A stretch of DNA of 64,000 bases from Lytechinus pictus (GCF_037042905.1 NC_087252.1:20601701-20665700); one strand, 5' to 3'. Positions 11,470 to 33,472 are shown, counted from the stretch's first letter. The notes: generated by a model not told the origin, from the letters alone. Program-made: numbers and translations.

Positions 11470-12325
11470 TCGCACTAGTAGATTGGTGAGATATGTCTGC
11501 TCCTTATGAATTCCTAAAAATTAGTCCTTAAAATGTCCCTTTTTCTGATCTGAATATAAAAAAATTCAGCTCGTGCTTCGCGCTCGCATCATTTGTTTTA
11601 TAGTGAAATACGTATCGTATGGTCTTAGTGAATTCTTACAAACAGGCCTTAGAATGCCTCTCTTCAGGTCTGAATATCCTAAATTTTCAGCTCGCGCTTC
11701 GCGCTCGCAATATTTGAATAGTGAGATGCGTATTATCAGCAGTGTCGTGCCTGGCACAGCTGAATATGGGTTATCCAGCCGATTCCAATTTGTTGTTTCT
11801 CTCACTCTTATATATGTATGTATTTGTCTTTTTTATGTATTCGGGATCGGCAAAATAAATACTATACTATACAATGACTACAAAAAGTGCTTCATGTGTT
11901 TAGATGTAGCAAAATCAGCAAGCGCTTTGCACTCGCATTAGATGACTATGGTGAGATATATATACTCTTAATGGATTCCTAAAATATAGTCCTTAACATG
12001 TCCTTGTTTGGGGTCAATATTTACAAAAATTTCAGCTCGCGCTTCGCATTGTTTGTTTAGCGAGACAGGTATGTATCATGATTACAAAAATTTGCTTAAA
12101 ATGTCCTTTTTTGGTCTGCATATCAAAAGTTTTCAGCTCGCGCTTCGCGCTCGCATTATTTGAGCAGTGAGATACATATCCGTTTAATGGCACTGTCCTT
12201 AAAATGTCCCTATTAGGTCAGTATACCTGGCAACTGAGCGCGCTTCGCGCGCTCACTAAGTGACACACGAATTTGCTGGTGCCCCCTCCCCCCCCCCAAT
12301 GCCGTGACTCACGGTACGCCACTGT
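11470..12325. repeat. Tandem array with CTCGCGCTTCGCGCTCGC palindromes
   Basis: Five to six diverged units of about 130 bp, each with TTCAGCTCGCGCTTCGCGC, TGAGATA(C/T)(A/G)TAT and a CCTTAAAATGTCC(C/T)TTTT segment. The right end ACGGTACGCCACTG resembles hAT termini, so this may be the inside of a large non-autonomous element. Related cores at 21.9-22.3 and 42.87 kb. Confidence 0.7.
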
Positions 12326-12783
12326 CCTTGTGTATACATGTAGGTGGCTGTGGTTTTTCCAACATATTGCATCTTGCATTTCTTGCAAGTTATCAGCAAT
12401 ATCACAAAGTTAGATAGTGAATGAGTTGGGTAATAGGAAACATTTGGCCCGTGATTGTGCTTGTAAAGTGATATGTTTCCTCAATGAATGGGCAGATGCA
12501 ACATTTGCGTGCACTGCGCCTTTGCGTTGGGGATTTTCAGGGGTCGATAGGTCCATGTTGGGGATCCTCGATGATATTCAAAGGTATAAGTATGCCTTTG
12601 TTGATGCCTTTTTTCAACTAAATAAGGGTCATATTTGTTGTTATTTTCCATTTTATTAATTCTGTTGCTTATTCTATATTTTGCTTTATTTGTTTTATTT
12701 AGCAAATATAACTGAAGAGAGCCAGGGCTTCGCAACACAGTGTTTTATTCTGTTCTATTATTGACGATCATCTACTCTTCACA

Positions 12784-12840
12784 CACATACCCACTCACAC
12801 ACACACACACACACACACTTATATATATAAATATATATGT
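12784..12840. repeat. (CA)n and (TA)n microsatellite
   Basis: A (AC) run of about 14 units followed by TATATATAAATATATATG. Confidence 0.9.
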
Positions 12841-14800
12841 TTCGTTGAACAAGTATTTTTTCATATGTATTTCTTTTGGTTTAGTTCAGAAGGCATAATT
12901 TGAAGACACCTTAGAAATTTACGTTGACTGCAAAATTGGCCTGTTAAAATTAGGCAGTTATCTACATGTGCAGCGAGCATGTTTGGAGCTGTTTCGCTGT
13001 AGTTTTTTAGGAAAATGAGACCGTGAGGTTTCATTTCTGACTTTTCGAGTTATTGGTACTTTCCGCCAAGAAAGTGAGTAAAGTATGAGTTAAACAAGAT
13101 CCATTTATGTAATGTACAAATGTGAAAATTTGGAACGGAAAGTGTACGAGTCAAGTGAAAGTTTTAACGCATGTTTAAAGCGCCCATTGCAAGCGGCTAG
13201 GTTCAGTGCTTGTATTTTCTTTTTAGTGCGGGAATGACAAAAGACCAAAAAAGATTAAAAGTCAAAGTTATAAGATACACTTTCTATTCTGAATCTGCAC
13301 ATTTAGTTTATAAACTAAGGGTTATGATACATGTAAAATGATAAACAGAAGCAAGATAATGTATTTGTTTTAAACTAGTCTGTAAATTATAAACAGACAT
13401 AAGCCCAAGAAGTAATTTGTTTTTAAACAGAAAATGAGATGAACATTTTCAGGCATTGTGTTAGATGAAGAGTATGCATGAGATTAACAAACAAAATTCC
13501 CATGCTTCGTAAAAATAGTGAGATTACAGTTTAAAAGCAAGAGTCGATATTAATATTGAAGATAACACATGTGTGTTCTTGCTCAATATCTAGGTTTAGA
13601 ATTTGTGAGAAATACACTTTTTGAATTAGTTGGTTTTTTAATAACAGATATTGTTAAAACCAAAAGTAAGGTTTTGTGAATGTAAAGGATTTCCAAATTT
13701 AGGAAAAACAGAATTATGTCAGAAAAAGGATAAATTATGCACCAAGCATTAGAATGTTGTGTTTTTATAAGTGCAAACTGCACAGATAAGAAAATGCAAA
13801 TATTAGTCTTCTTTCAGACGTTTAGATTTGTCTTTGGCAGATTTTGAATGCAACAAATATGCATCATTTTTGTAATTGCTTCAGTCATTTTTTACTATGA
13901 ATAATTGATGCCAGTTGGCTCATGTTTACGGTAGGCATTTGAGATTCAATGTTAACCATTGTTATATTTGAGGTGTTTGTTTACTCATGATGTCACAAGT
14001 AGGATATTTGGAGTTCTCAGATTGAGAAATTTAACTAAAACTCTAACTGAAACAAGTTAAACAAGGAAGACACCTGTTCAGACATAGATGATTATTTTTA
14101 CCAGCAATATTCAATTTATTTGTCAAGTAATTAATGCAAACATGACATCATGAAAGTAAAAGCAAAGACTTCAGATCTTTTATAAACAATTTGATTCAGA
14201 CTGTAAAGTCAAATATGTATTGGTTCATGACAATTTAGGAAGTTATGTAAACCACGTAACATTCAGTGATACGTTTATGGTCTTGAAACTGAGGATGTTT
14301 TTCCCTCTTTTTCTTTTAACTCCATAGATTGAATAAAACACAGTTACATCGGTTCTTCGGAGGCCAGCTCAGTTGACCGTTGTATACTTATACAATCCCA
14401 AGCGGAATTTGCCACCTGTAATCGCTCCTTTTCGTCAACGATCCAATATATCTATAATTATGTAAATTGTCCTTTATCAATATTTATATACATCACAACT
14501 ACTTTTTTACCATCGTCAGACTCGCTTTCAATATCAGTCTACCCCCCCCCCCCCCCCGGCCCCCACTTCCCCTTTTCCCATTCGTCTCTCTCTCTCTCTC
14601 ATTATGAGCCATCATTGATTTTTTTCAATCAGTACTTTGTGCCCGTTATTGGCCTCCCATATATTCTTCTTTCTTTCGCTCTCTCACTCTCTTTCTCTCT
14701 TTTTACAAAGTCAGGGGCATCCAACGGAGGGGGCGTTTGCTAATGTAGTTGATGCTCTCTACGTTCGTTGGTTGGAGGTATTCCATATAGTAAAGGTCTA
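12841..14800. other. No gene seen
   Basis: About 2 kb of AT-rich DNA with no supported frame. Simple features only: poly-C at 14541-14558 and CT-rich tracts at 14583-14600 and 14670-14700. Confidence 0.4.
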
Positions 14801-15106
14801 GCGTATTCTGAAGTCCGATTAAAGACTGTGGTCTATTCTGTGCTTAAGTTATGGGAGCCGAAAATGAACAAAACTTTGATTAATTTCAAACTTCTGCTAT
14901 CATTTTGTGTTCTTGTCCTTTTTCGGAGGTTAAAGGGTGAATAAAACTGCATCTTTATAATTCGCAAAAAAGTTATGATGAAGCGACACCAAAATGTGCT
15001 ATAAAATGGAATATTTCATGTTTAAGATTTTTAACACAGTTATGGTCAATCCACAGTTAAACCATAGAGTTCAGATTAAACCCGAGTTCAGAATGCTGAC
15101 CTATAT
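14801..15106. mobile_element. TIR element, GGCCTGTATTCTGAA family, copy 2
   Basis: Begins GTATTCTGAAGTCCGATTAA, has TTATGGGAGCCGAAAATGAA inside, and ends AACCCGAGTTCAGAATGCTG. More diverged than copy 1. Confidence 0.65.
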
Positions 15107-15193
15107 CTTCTATATGACACCTTGTGAATCGACTTTGAAAATTAAATACACCCGCTCCTGAAAGAAATATATATATATATATGTGTGTGTGCG

Positions 15194-15293
15194 AAGTTAT
15201 ACATGTACAACAGCTTTGGCAATTATTTTATTAAATATTGTGTGAAAGAAATGGATGAATAGAACAATGGTAGGCGTAGCTTAAATCAAGGAT
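15194..15293 (+). repeat. Direct repeat flanking a 300-bp insert, left copy
   Basis: AGTTATACATGTACAACAGC ... GGTAGGCGTAGCTTAAATCA is repeated at 15602-15702 with a few substitutions. Confidence 0.85.
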
Positions 15294-15339
15294 CCCCAGA
15301 GCTATCTACCCTTTGGAAAAATTGGTGATGCCGAAAAAA

Positions 15340-15411
15340 TGTCTCTGCCGGGAATCGAGCCCGGGCCCCCAGCTTTGAACACCGGTGCCTTAACCACTAG
15401 ACCACAGAGAC
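15340..15411 (-). tRNA. tRNA-like gene with UCA anticodon (possible pseudo-tRNA or SINE head)
   Basis: 72 nt fold as a standard cloverleaf: acceptor GTCTCTG with CAGAGAC (seven perfect pairs), A box TGGTCTAGTGG, anticodon stem CCGGT with GCTGG (two wobbles), loop GTTCAAA giving anticodon UCA with U33 and A37, T arm CCGGG-CTCGATT-CCCGG. The B box has one departure (GGCTCGATTCC). The overall layout is tRNA-Glu-like. UCA would read UGA; the length rules out a normal selenocysteine tRNA with its long variable arm. Probably a mutated tRNA copy or SINE head. Confidence 0.6.
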
Positions 15412-15601
15412 GGGTTAGTGGCTAGGGCGACCCCGATCCGACTGACCGTCAGATAGACAGATTTTCGACACCATACCAATTACAATTTCCTTTGTCGGGT
15501 GAAGGTGGGTTTTTGAACAATGACAAGCCGCCATGCCTCAGCTGGATCAAAGGTATTGCTTTGATACAGTACACGTATGGGAGAAAGTGTACAAATGTGT
15601 G

Positions 15602-15702
15602 AAGTTATACATGTACAACAGCTTTGGCAACTCTTTTATTAAATATTGTGTGAAAGAAATGGATGAAGAGAACAATGGTAGGCGTAGCTTAAATCAAGGT
15701 TA
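15602..15702 (+). repeat. Direct repeat flanking a 300-bp insert, right copy
   Basis: The same 100-bp block as 15194-15293; between the two lies the tRNA-like sequence. Confidence 0.85.
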
Positions 15703-15867
15703 CCCAAGGTTCACACTATATATATATATATATATTTGGGGGGGTCATCATAAACCATTAAAGTAATGAAATATATGCATTTTTATTACATAGTATACGG
15801 TATACTTGCTCGTGTATGAACGCATCACAAACTTTAAAAATTCAATTAAAAAAAAAATGATTTTTTA

Positions 15868-15945
15868 TGGATTTGTAAAGCGCATTGAGGGTCTTTTTAC
15901 TATAATGCGCTACATAAATTTCAAATAATATTATCATTATTTTTC
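15868..15945 (+). mobile_element. SINE 3' tail
   Basis: GTAAAGCGCATTGAGGG ... TATAATGCGCTACATAAAT with a following AT-rich tail is a common 3' end of tRNA-derived SINEs. Confidence 0.45.
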
Positions 15946-17859
15946 CTCAAAGCTTAACAAATGTTTTGGGGTTTTTTCTGACACACTTCCCCTTTAAGTA
16001 CCCAAATATGTTTCGTAGATTTTAGAAAGAATATATTTTTTGTCAGTTTGGTAAGCTTCACCCCGGAAAAAAGGGAGATCTCAGATTTCATTCCTTCTCT
16101 TACGTCATCGACGATCATCAATAAGGTGACAGTGGGATGCATGGATATATTATTTATTAAAAAAATGGATACAGCAACAACAGGCTATATTGGGGCCACC
16201 GGAAATACTTAAGAGTACTCCCAAGGGTCAAGCGCGCACAAAGTTCCTCACTTCTTCTCGTTTGTGTGTGCGTGCTGCTTCTTGCCTGTTGTTACGGTCC
16301 CATATACTTTTAATTGTGTCATGGAGGGCTTTTCCTCGAGCTTCAAGGTCTTGTGTGCGGCAGTACACAACGAGCTCTATCCAGGTTTTTAAGATGATAT
16401 TAATGAGGGAATATAGCTTTGTCAGAGCTGACCACCTATTAGCTTTGTCAGGCATGCTTTAGCATCGCTTTGAAGAGGTTTTGCGTGAAAGAATGGAATG
16501 TTATCTTCAGTACTTGTTTAGTTGTGGGAGGTTCCATGCAATTGTGGGTCATTGGCTCTGACTCTGATTGACAGATGCTGTTACAGGAGAAATGAGATCC
16601 GAGCTCTATTATCATTAGGTGGGGCTTACCAAGTTAAAACAAGAATGTACGTTCAGAATATTATACGGAACATAAATGGATACTTAAACGGATATATATG
16701 ATTTGTGATAATAAGAATAATCTTGACGTTGCGAACGTGCATACTTCTACTCTAGACATAAATGTGGTGTGTCACCCATACCCATAAATCCATGACATAA
16801 TAACGCTTGCTACTCTCTCTCTCTCAAAACAAACCAGACGCTACAAGAAATGATGCAGAACGGTTTAGGTTTTATTCGTTAATAATTCGATAACATTTTT
16901 CAGGTGATAGTATTGACAATCTAAGGCTCAGCAATTATCGGGGGCTAACTTGGTGTTGCTGATGAGGAGATCATGTGAAAGGCGTAATTAGTCGTGAATA
17001 TTTTCCAAAAAGTCATTTAGTTCACGGAATGTCTCTTCTCAGAGGAGACCATATATGCTGTTGATGATAAATGAATACAAACTAATTGATTGTCTAATAA
17101 AGATGATGTTATTACTATATCATGGAGAAAATATTCTTACAATTCTCGTTCTATCGATGCACACAGGCAAATAAATTTGAATATTATCATGGCCAATTAG
17201 ATATTTTCGGTGCGGTATTAGACCATTTTTCAAGAAGAAAACATTGACTGGCTAGGACATAATGAACATGGAGAAAGGAAAAATTTTCTTAAAACATGCA
17301 GGTTAAGCAACACATGCCAGTTTCCCCCGCGTTTACATTTGATATCTAGATAAAAATTTACCCCTTGCGGGAAATAGCATTTTGTAAAGTCATGTCATGT
17401 TATATGTGTCGCGTAATTTATTAACTTCTGAAGTAATCAAACATTCAGATGGTTTTTAAAGCAAATCGAACTAAATTTCATGTTCCACAACTCTTCTTCG
17501 TTTCACTTGGAGCCGGCCGCACTCTGAAAATAAAAAAAACATATAGTTAATAACTCTTTAAGAAGGAGATTGCTAAAAATGGCTTACATTTCATAGGCCT
17601 ACATGTACGCGTCGGCGAAAACGTGAATCCATATGAGAATAAGAGAATCCCGGGTTCGAATTTCACAAGGGAAAATAACATCATTAGTCATGAAATCAAT
17701 CTCTAATTGGCTACTCTCCATCACCCAGGGGGTGTTTCACAAAGATTTAAGTATGACTTATGGTCGAACTTAAATACAGAGCTGCGAACGGTGAAAGGTT
17801 TGGCCGCACTGGTCAGACCGTGTCATGAGGAGGCGCACTACTGCGTATTTATCAATAAG
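15946..17859. other. No supported gene; weak coding-like frame at 16228-16455
   Basis: The minus-strand frame 16228-16455 (RWSALTKLYSLINIILKTW ... RTQDLEARGKALHDTIKS) is protein-like, and its TGGATAGAGCTCGTT stretch recurs at 48.98 and 51.66 kb inside the large duplication, so it may be an old mobile-element fragment. The rest shows nothing supportable. Confidence 0.3.
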
Positions 17860-18310
17860 TACCGTGTTTACACTTAATCGGCAATTGGTTCTGAACCAAA
17901 TGCCGATGCAGAATCGGCATTTGGATTGCGTTTACACGTTGTTACAGCTCGCGGTTCAGAACCGCGAGCCGATGCAAAAACCTGAAATGATACGCATACC
18001 TACAATATACGTCATAATAAAGACAACACTGGATCAGTGCGCTTACAATTACGTCACAATAGTAAAGTAATTGAAATGCGCACAAATTGCCGGTGCAGAA
18101 TCGGCATTCTGTTTACACGTAGTAAAAAAGCCGATTCTGCATCGGCTCGCGGTTCAGAACCTACTACTTTGGTGGTGCAAATTGCCGGTTCTGAACCGCG
18201 AGCCGATTCAAGTTGCTCGCGTTTACACGCTATGAAAAAGCCGATGCTGAATCGGCTCGCGGTTCAGAACCGCGAGCCGATTCAAATGCCGATTAAGTGT
18301 AAACACGGTA
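17860..18310. mobile_element. Tc1/mariner-type MITE with TA ends and palindromic interior
   Basis: Flanked by TA on both sides. Termini CCGTGTTTACACTTAATCGG and CCGATTAAGTGTAAACACGG are perfect inverted copies. The interior is full of GCTCGCGGTTCAGAACCGCG palindromes and AGAATCGGCAT units. No transposase. Confidence 0.88.
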
Positions 18311-19278
18311 AATATTGCGCATTGCATATCATGTACGCGTCGGCATTTAACATAAAGTGCAGCATTTATTGTACGTTTGTAGTTTGTTACTGAAATTTTA
18401 CATTTTTCAGATTGAGATTGTGTTATCTTTTACGCCATTTTTAAGAACTGACAGTGCTGTTAAACTTAAAATTGCAAACAAATAGCACTATTAATAGATT
18501 CTCCATTCTAACGATACAATTATTAACTCTCTTGCGAAATTTGATGACCTTTTCATGTATTTTGAATGAGTAATGGAGGTTTAAACTCATTGTAGTAATC
18601 TTGGGCGGTCTAAAAATGCCAAATTCTTTTGAATGCGCAATTCTTAAGAACATCAATTTGGGTGAACTTTGAAGCTCTATAGCAAAAAATCAAGCACATG
18701 GACCTATGTTAATTTTTGCATATTTCGAATATTAAGGTTCTAAAGTATCTATGTGCAAAGTTTGGTGAAAATGACATGGATTTCACTTTAACTGTGGAAC
18801 GTCCTTAAGTAATACTTAATTCTTTGTGAACCCCCCCCCCCCCCCGGCTTAAAATGGGAAGGTCTAACCAATTAATCTGGAAACCAATATCAGGAAAGAT
18901 ATTCCCATCCCCGCCCAGTCCCTTGACTGTACATTCTGCCACTATCCTTCCAGTTGCTAAGAGCCCGAGACTAGCCAGAAAAAGAAGGCCTTTGCCTAGT
19001 AATTTAATTTCTTTTTAGTATCCTTTGCATGAATGGTCCCCATGGATCTGAAAGGAATGGTGAAAAAACATGTAGGGCCGCCAGAGGGGGTGGTTGGAAC
19101 TATATGGTTCCCGAAGTGACGCCAGATGCGACTTAAAAAACATTGTCGAGTTGGCATCTCTGAGGGGACAGTTAGTAATTTCACTAAACCTCCGATCGGA
19201 GGCTGGATATATATTGGTTTAAATCCGTCATTGGTATTAAACACAACAGATATAGGAAATACAACGTATTGAATAACA
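18311..19278. other. No gene seen
   Basis: AT-rich with a poly-C run at 18832-18845. No supported frame. Confidence 0.4.
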
Positions 19279-19468
19279 ATGGGTGATTTCAAGTTCAGTG
19301 TTGACCTTTTGGTGTTGGTGTTAGGTCACTCACTAGTTGTTGAGATGTCAATCATGTGATCTGGATAAGTTTTCCAAAATCTGAATTAGTTTTGGAGCTA
19401 GGGGAAGCAAACCAAATTTCAACACTAACACCAACACCAAGGCCAACACCGGACTTGAAATCACCCAA
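19279..19468. repeat. Small foldback repeat
   Basis: GGGTGATTTCAAGTTCAGTG ... TTGGTGTTGGTGTTAG pairs with AACACTAACACCAACACCAA ... CGGACTTGAAATCACCC. Confidence 0.8.
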
Positions 19469-19475
19469 TAAGTCA

Positions 19476-19751
19476 TCCCAGGCAACGTCTTGCAAAGAGT
19501 AGTGATTGATGCAATCAACCTCAATCCGTCAATGTCATGATATTCTGAACAAATCTTGCAAATATTCATTTTTGTTAAGCAAAGATGAGCAATATTGAAT
19601 TGTCAAGTAAAGTTACGAATGTATGAATAAACATTATATCTAGATAACATTTTGAACAAACATGCATTTTCTATGTTAACGTTGCTGGCTTTCCATCATT
19701 TTGGTTGATCGGATCAATCGCAACTCTTTGTATTGTAAGACTGGGCCCCGG
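19476..19751. mobile_element. MITE, GTCTTACAAAGAGTTGCGATTG family, copy 1
   Basis: Ends near CAACGTCTTGCAAAGAGTAG and GATCAATCGCAACTCTTTGT ... TAAGACTGGGCCCCG. The interior shares CTAGATAACATTTTGAACAAAC and GTTGCTGGCTTTCCAT with the other copies. Confidence 0.75.
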
Positions 19752-19764
19752 TCTTCGAGTGATA

Positions 19765-20000
19765 GATTATTTAACCGGTGTACATAGAGGACCACACCAG
19801 TTATTTTACTCCGGTGTTAAATTGATGGTGTTAATTTAACACCTATAGGTGTTATTACAACACCTTTGGTTGTTACATTTACACTCTTTGGTGTTATGTT
19901 CAATCTCTAGGGTGTAATTTTAACACCTCGGGGTGTGGTCCTCTATTAACACCAACTGGTGTCAGTTTTAACACCACAGTTTTTACAGTGTAGGTGTATC
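19765..20000. repeat. GGTGTTAA/TTAACACC palindromic repeat element
   Basis: Inverted AGAGGACCACACC and GGTGTGGTCCTCT enclose repeated AACACCT(N)AGGTGTT hairpins, and the sequence ends TTTTTACAGTGTAGG. This is a MITE-like layout. It lies just downstream of the protease polyadenylation signal. Confidence 0.7.
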
Positions 20001-20198
20001 CCGCCGCAAGCTTTAGCTTTTAGTGTATACGCCTTAAACCTAACATGTACATATTTATATTCTTCAAAACAAACTGATTTTTGTATGAATTTGTGTTTAC
20101 CAAAAATTTAGAAACTTGTGAAATGGAAGAAAATAATAGTTTATTTTAATTTAAAAAAAAAACGTTACGGGGTTTGGACCAATCACCTGTTAAGATTA

Positions 20199-20204
20199 TT
20201 TATT
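20199..20204 (-). terminator. Polyadenylation signal of the protease gene
   Basis: AATAAA on the minus strand, 36 nt after the stop codon. The 3' UTR would be short. A GTGAGT just after the stop could be an unused donor. Confidence 0.6.
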
Positions 20205-20240
20205 AGGACAGATGTAAAATCAGTTATACTCACCTGTCAT

Positions 20241-30051
<9,811 letters not shown>

Positions 30052-30154
30052 CGTGGCTGAAATAAATACAAATATTAACATTTTTATTAAAACAATAGAG
30101 AATCGATGAAATAATAGTTTTTAAATGATATAATATCATGTGAGATTGGTGATA

Positions 30155-30187
30155 CCAATGAAAGCTAAGAAAACATGCATCGTGGCT
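30155..30187 (-). pseudogene. Duplicate of the protease start exon's 5' half
   Basis: The acceptor, CCACGATGCAT start and first signal-peptide codons recur 129 bp upstream of the true start. Read from its ATG at 30180 it gives MHVFLAFIGITNLT and then a stop. It keeps a usable-looking TCAG acceptor but no donor after it. The flanking AGAGAATCG block is also repeated, so this is a diverged tandem duplication inside intron 1. Confidence 0.75.
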
Positions 30188-30634
30188 GAAGCAAAGACAA
30201 ATTTGAGTATTTGTTATCCAGTGAACAGAGAATCGCTAATTCATATTGTTTTAATCATAGATGAGATGGTAATACGAATGATTTTTCAGATAGCTAGTCC
30301 AATCACATGACCATTGACATTCTTCCTAAAGGGAAATTAACTTTCTGGCTATAATGAGCCATGAATAGTCCTAAAGATACATATTAAAAGTACACCCCAA
30401 TATACGCGGACTTTTAGAACCACATTTGGAGCTCATAATTTTACAGGGAAAGTATTCTTCTTCAATTTCTTGGGTTTTTTTTTTCTTTTTCTTCCTCTCT
30501 GAGTACCACCCACCATCTGGTATAATTATAACTGTACAATTTGTGTTTGCCAGGGACTGGCCGGTGCAAGACCCCGGTTGAGCACTCTACTCTACCCTGA
30601 CGAATAGTATAAAGAGTTTACCGTGTGTAGCTTG

Positions 30635-31050
30635 GTAAATTGCCAATTCGTCCACTGCCAACTCGTCCACTAACAACATGGTCTACCTTCATTCAGTCGA
30701 ATGCCATTCAATCGATCATCATTTCGTCTAACAACCATTTGGTCCAATACCTATTTGGTCCAATCATCACTTTGTCTATTAAACCACCAGTTCCTCTATG
30801 ACAATTTCGTCTAATAACTAGTACGTCTAATACCCATTTCATTTTCATTTATTTTGCACAATTAACACTTGAGTCCAATCAGACCAAACGGTATATGGAC
30901 TGTTGGACCAACCGGTTATTAGACGGAATGGCATTAGACTAAATGAAAGTAGACTATGTGATGAGTGGGCGAACTGATGGTAGACCGAAATGATAGACGA
31001 GTTGGCAATTAGACGAATTGGCATTAGAAGAATTGCAATAAACCCGTAGC
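30635..31050. repeat. TTCGTCTAATGCC foldback, copy 2
   Basis: TGCCAATTCGTCCACTGCC ... ATTTCGTCTAACAACCATTT on the left and GTTATTAGACGGAATGGCAT ... AGACGAGTTGGCAATTAGAC on the right. A longer relative of the 28.6-kb copy, in intron 1 of the protease gene. Confidence 0.75.
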
Positions 31051-31578
31051 TTATGATTTGTATGATTTCTTTTGAAATAAGTTTCCAAAAGAATGAAGTG
31101 TTCTGGATCAAAAACATATTCACACGTTAGATGAATTATATATGAAATAAAATATGTGTTAAAAATGTTAAATTCTTCGGGTTTTTTCTATGCATTCTAC
31201 CAGGTTAAACAATTACAAAAAAGTTCACCACCTCATCAGATAGTGCCTACTCATAAAATTTCAAATCCAAACATAAAGGATTACAGTCGAAATAATATTA
31301 ACAATTGTATACACCGTTCCAAAGTTACGATCGGATAGATAATCATACCGATGCACCACGGAGCAACAATAAAAACACATTGCATTCAATTTTTCTTTAG
31401 ATCCCAAAGTAATATTATCAAGATGACTGAAAAATGCAATTGACTTCCATTTATTCTATGCTCGTTGCTGCAGAGAATTTTTTATTTATTTAGAAAAAAA
31501 GAAGACGGTTTATCTATGTGTGGACATCCAACCTTGTATTATTCATAACTAATTACTCTATTGAAATCCAAGATGTCT

Positions 31579-31907
31579 ATGGCCCATATTCTGAACACGG
31601 GTTTGAATTAAACCCTGGTTTAAAGTTGTGGTTTAACTATGGAGAGCCAATTGGGGCACAACTCTCTAGCAGTACACATTCAATTTATTAACTCTCATGA
31701 CACCCGAATTGTTCATAATTGTTTGGGAATGATAACTTAATTATTTTTCTTCATTATCATGATTATGAAAGCCAAAGGAAACAAAATAGTAAACATAACA
31801 AAAAATATACAATATAAACAGAATTTTTGAATTGTTGGCTCCCCATAATTTTAGTACAGAGTTAGACCGTGGTCTAAGTTAAACCTGACTTTCAGAATAT
31901 GGGCCTA
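31579..31907. mobile_element. TIR element, GGCCTGTATTCTGAA family, copy 3
   Basis: Ends GGCCCATATTCTGAACACGG and CTGACTTTCAGAATATGGGCC, in the opposite orientation to copy 1. It lies in intron 1 of the protease gene. Confidence 0.75.
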
Positions 31908-31909
31908 TG

Positions 31910-33055
31910 GGTCCAAATTGAGGTTTACCTAAATCTTGTTAAAAAGTCCATGTCACAGGAATATACAACGGCTTTCCCAATTCTTCCAATTTCTGTTTGA
32001 TACGAATCATTAAATGAAAAATATACTGATAGGACTGCACATAAACCCCGATGCAGTACTGAGCTCTTCCATTGATAGTCCCCAAAAGACTTCACACATA
32101 AATAGGCAGACGGAAATAAAACATGAAAACAAAAAAATAATGGAGATGTCTCATTGAGCTCACATACCGTCTAAAGACGCTCTTGGCGCTTGCCGAGCGA
32201 CAGTTCATTTGGATATAATATATACATATATACTACAAATATACATTTAAACGAAGGCAATAAAGAGAGCCTAAAGTTACCACAAATACAAAAAAAAGAC
32301 GATATAATCTACCAAAAAAGGAAGAAGTGCAATTGAGCATCACCCACTGGATCGGGCCTAATCGGGCTTGCTGCTCCGTTCATCCACAATTTAAGGGGCA
32401 AGCCTGGCCAGCTCAGTACTCACAGGAGTACCAGCCCTCATACAGCAATAGGAAGCCAGTCAGACCAGTTAGTGATGTCAAAACAAGATTAAGATTGTGT
32501 TTTTCATGTATATAAACAAACTTTATTTCTAATAAAATGGATTTAGTTGTCGAATGCATTAAATGATGAACAAATATGTCTTAAGATGCATTTTGACTGA
32601 GGAAGTTGATTCCACATCTTGGCCGCAGCATGTCAGAAGGATTTATTCCCCCCCCCCCAACAATGTCGGGTTAGAAGAATTAAAAGCAAATTGTCACTTC
32701 CAGATCTTGAAGTACGAGTTAGATTGTAGGGATAAAGCGTATCCGTAATATATTGAGGCGACATTTCATGAATGGCTCGATGGACGTGCAACATGAGCTT
32801 AAATTCAACTCTTTTGTTAGCATGCAGGCAACCAGTGGAGAAAACGTAACATTGGTGTTATAGAGGACATTCTAGGTGTGGATTTAAGAGGGGTATGCGA
32901 TGTTAGCATCAATTACGATTGTGGCATTCCACAAGCCATGTCTCACCTTCCCAAATGCCCTAGCCTTCATGATTAGCCGAAAATGCATGATGGTTACAAA
33001 CGGGAATCCCGTGCAATATGCCAAGTTCTGGCAAAATATCTTACTTTTATCTGTG
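31910..33055. other. Protease intron 1, no further feature seen
   Basis: Apart from a poly-C run at 32650-32658, I see no repeat or frame that can be supported. Confidence 0.35.
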
Positions 33056-33265
33056 GTCCCATGACATTTGCTCCGGCGACAATTGCTCTGCTCTTAATTC
33101 CACTCACTAATTGAAAGACCAACTTCAACCCTGGGCTTAACATTATACCATACCCCAATCCTAACCCTTGCATAAAAGCCTATTGCAACCTTAACCCTAC
33201 ATCTTAGACGAAATTAAAACCGGAGCAATTGTCGTCGGAGCAAATATCGTGTCACATTATCGGTC
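33056..33265. repeat. GGAGCAATTGTCG foldback
   Basis: CATGACATTTGCTCCGGCGA ... CAATTGCTCTGCTC pairs with GGAGCAATTGTCGTCGGAGC. The loop carries CCTAACCC-like degenerate repeats. Confidence 0.7.
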
Positions 33266-33377
33266 CATCTAGATGACGGACACGAAACAAAAAAGAAAAA
33301 TTCTTAATATTCTTTAGAGGAATAAACACCCAAAAAAAGATACCCTTCTTCCGAATGATAGAAAGCTTCATACTCAC

Positions 33378-33472
33378 AAGGTTTTTGTCTTCAAAGCAGA
33401 GTTGATCTGGAAGAGAACGTCTGGAGGTCTTCAGAGTGATGATCTAGTTGAGCACTGATCAGATCTGATGAT
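33378..33472 (-). other. Noncoding 5' exon of the protease gene (predicted)
   Basis: Minus-strand sequence from the presumed start near 33472 to a strong donor, CTT|GTGAGTATG, at 33377. It contains no ATG in frame with the coding exon. It sits 3.3 kb upstream of the exon carrying the start codon, a common layout for secreted proteases with a short noncoding first exon. The start is approximate. A transcript would be needed to prove it joins the acceptor at 30057. Confidence 0.5.

Noticed and set aside
14340..14420. Minus-strand KFRLGLYKYTTVN segment, considered as the protease C terminus
   Set aside because: It lacks SGSPNKLLY, which was found at 20241-20290 with the right phase and a poly(A) signal.
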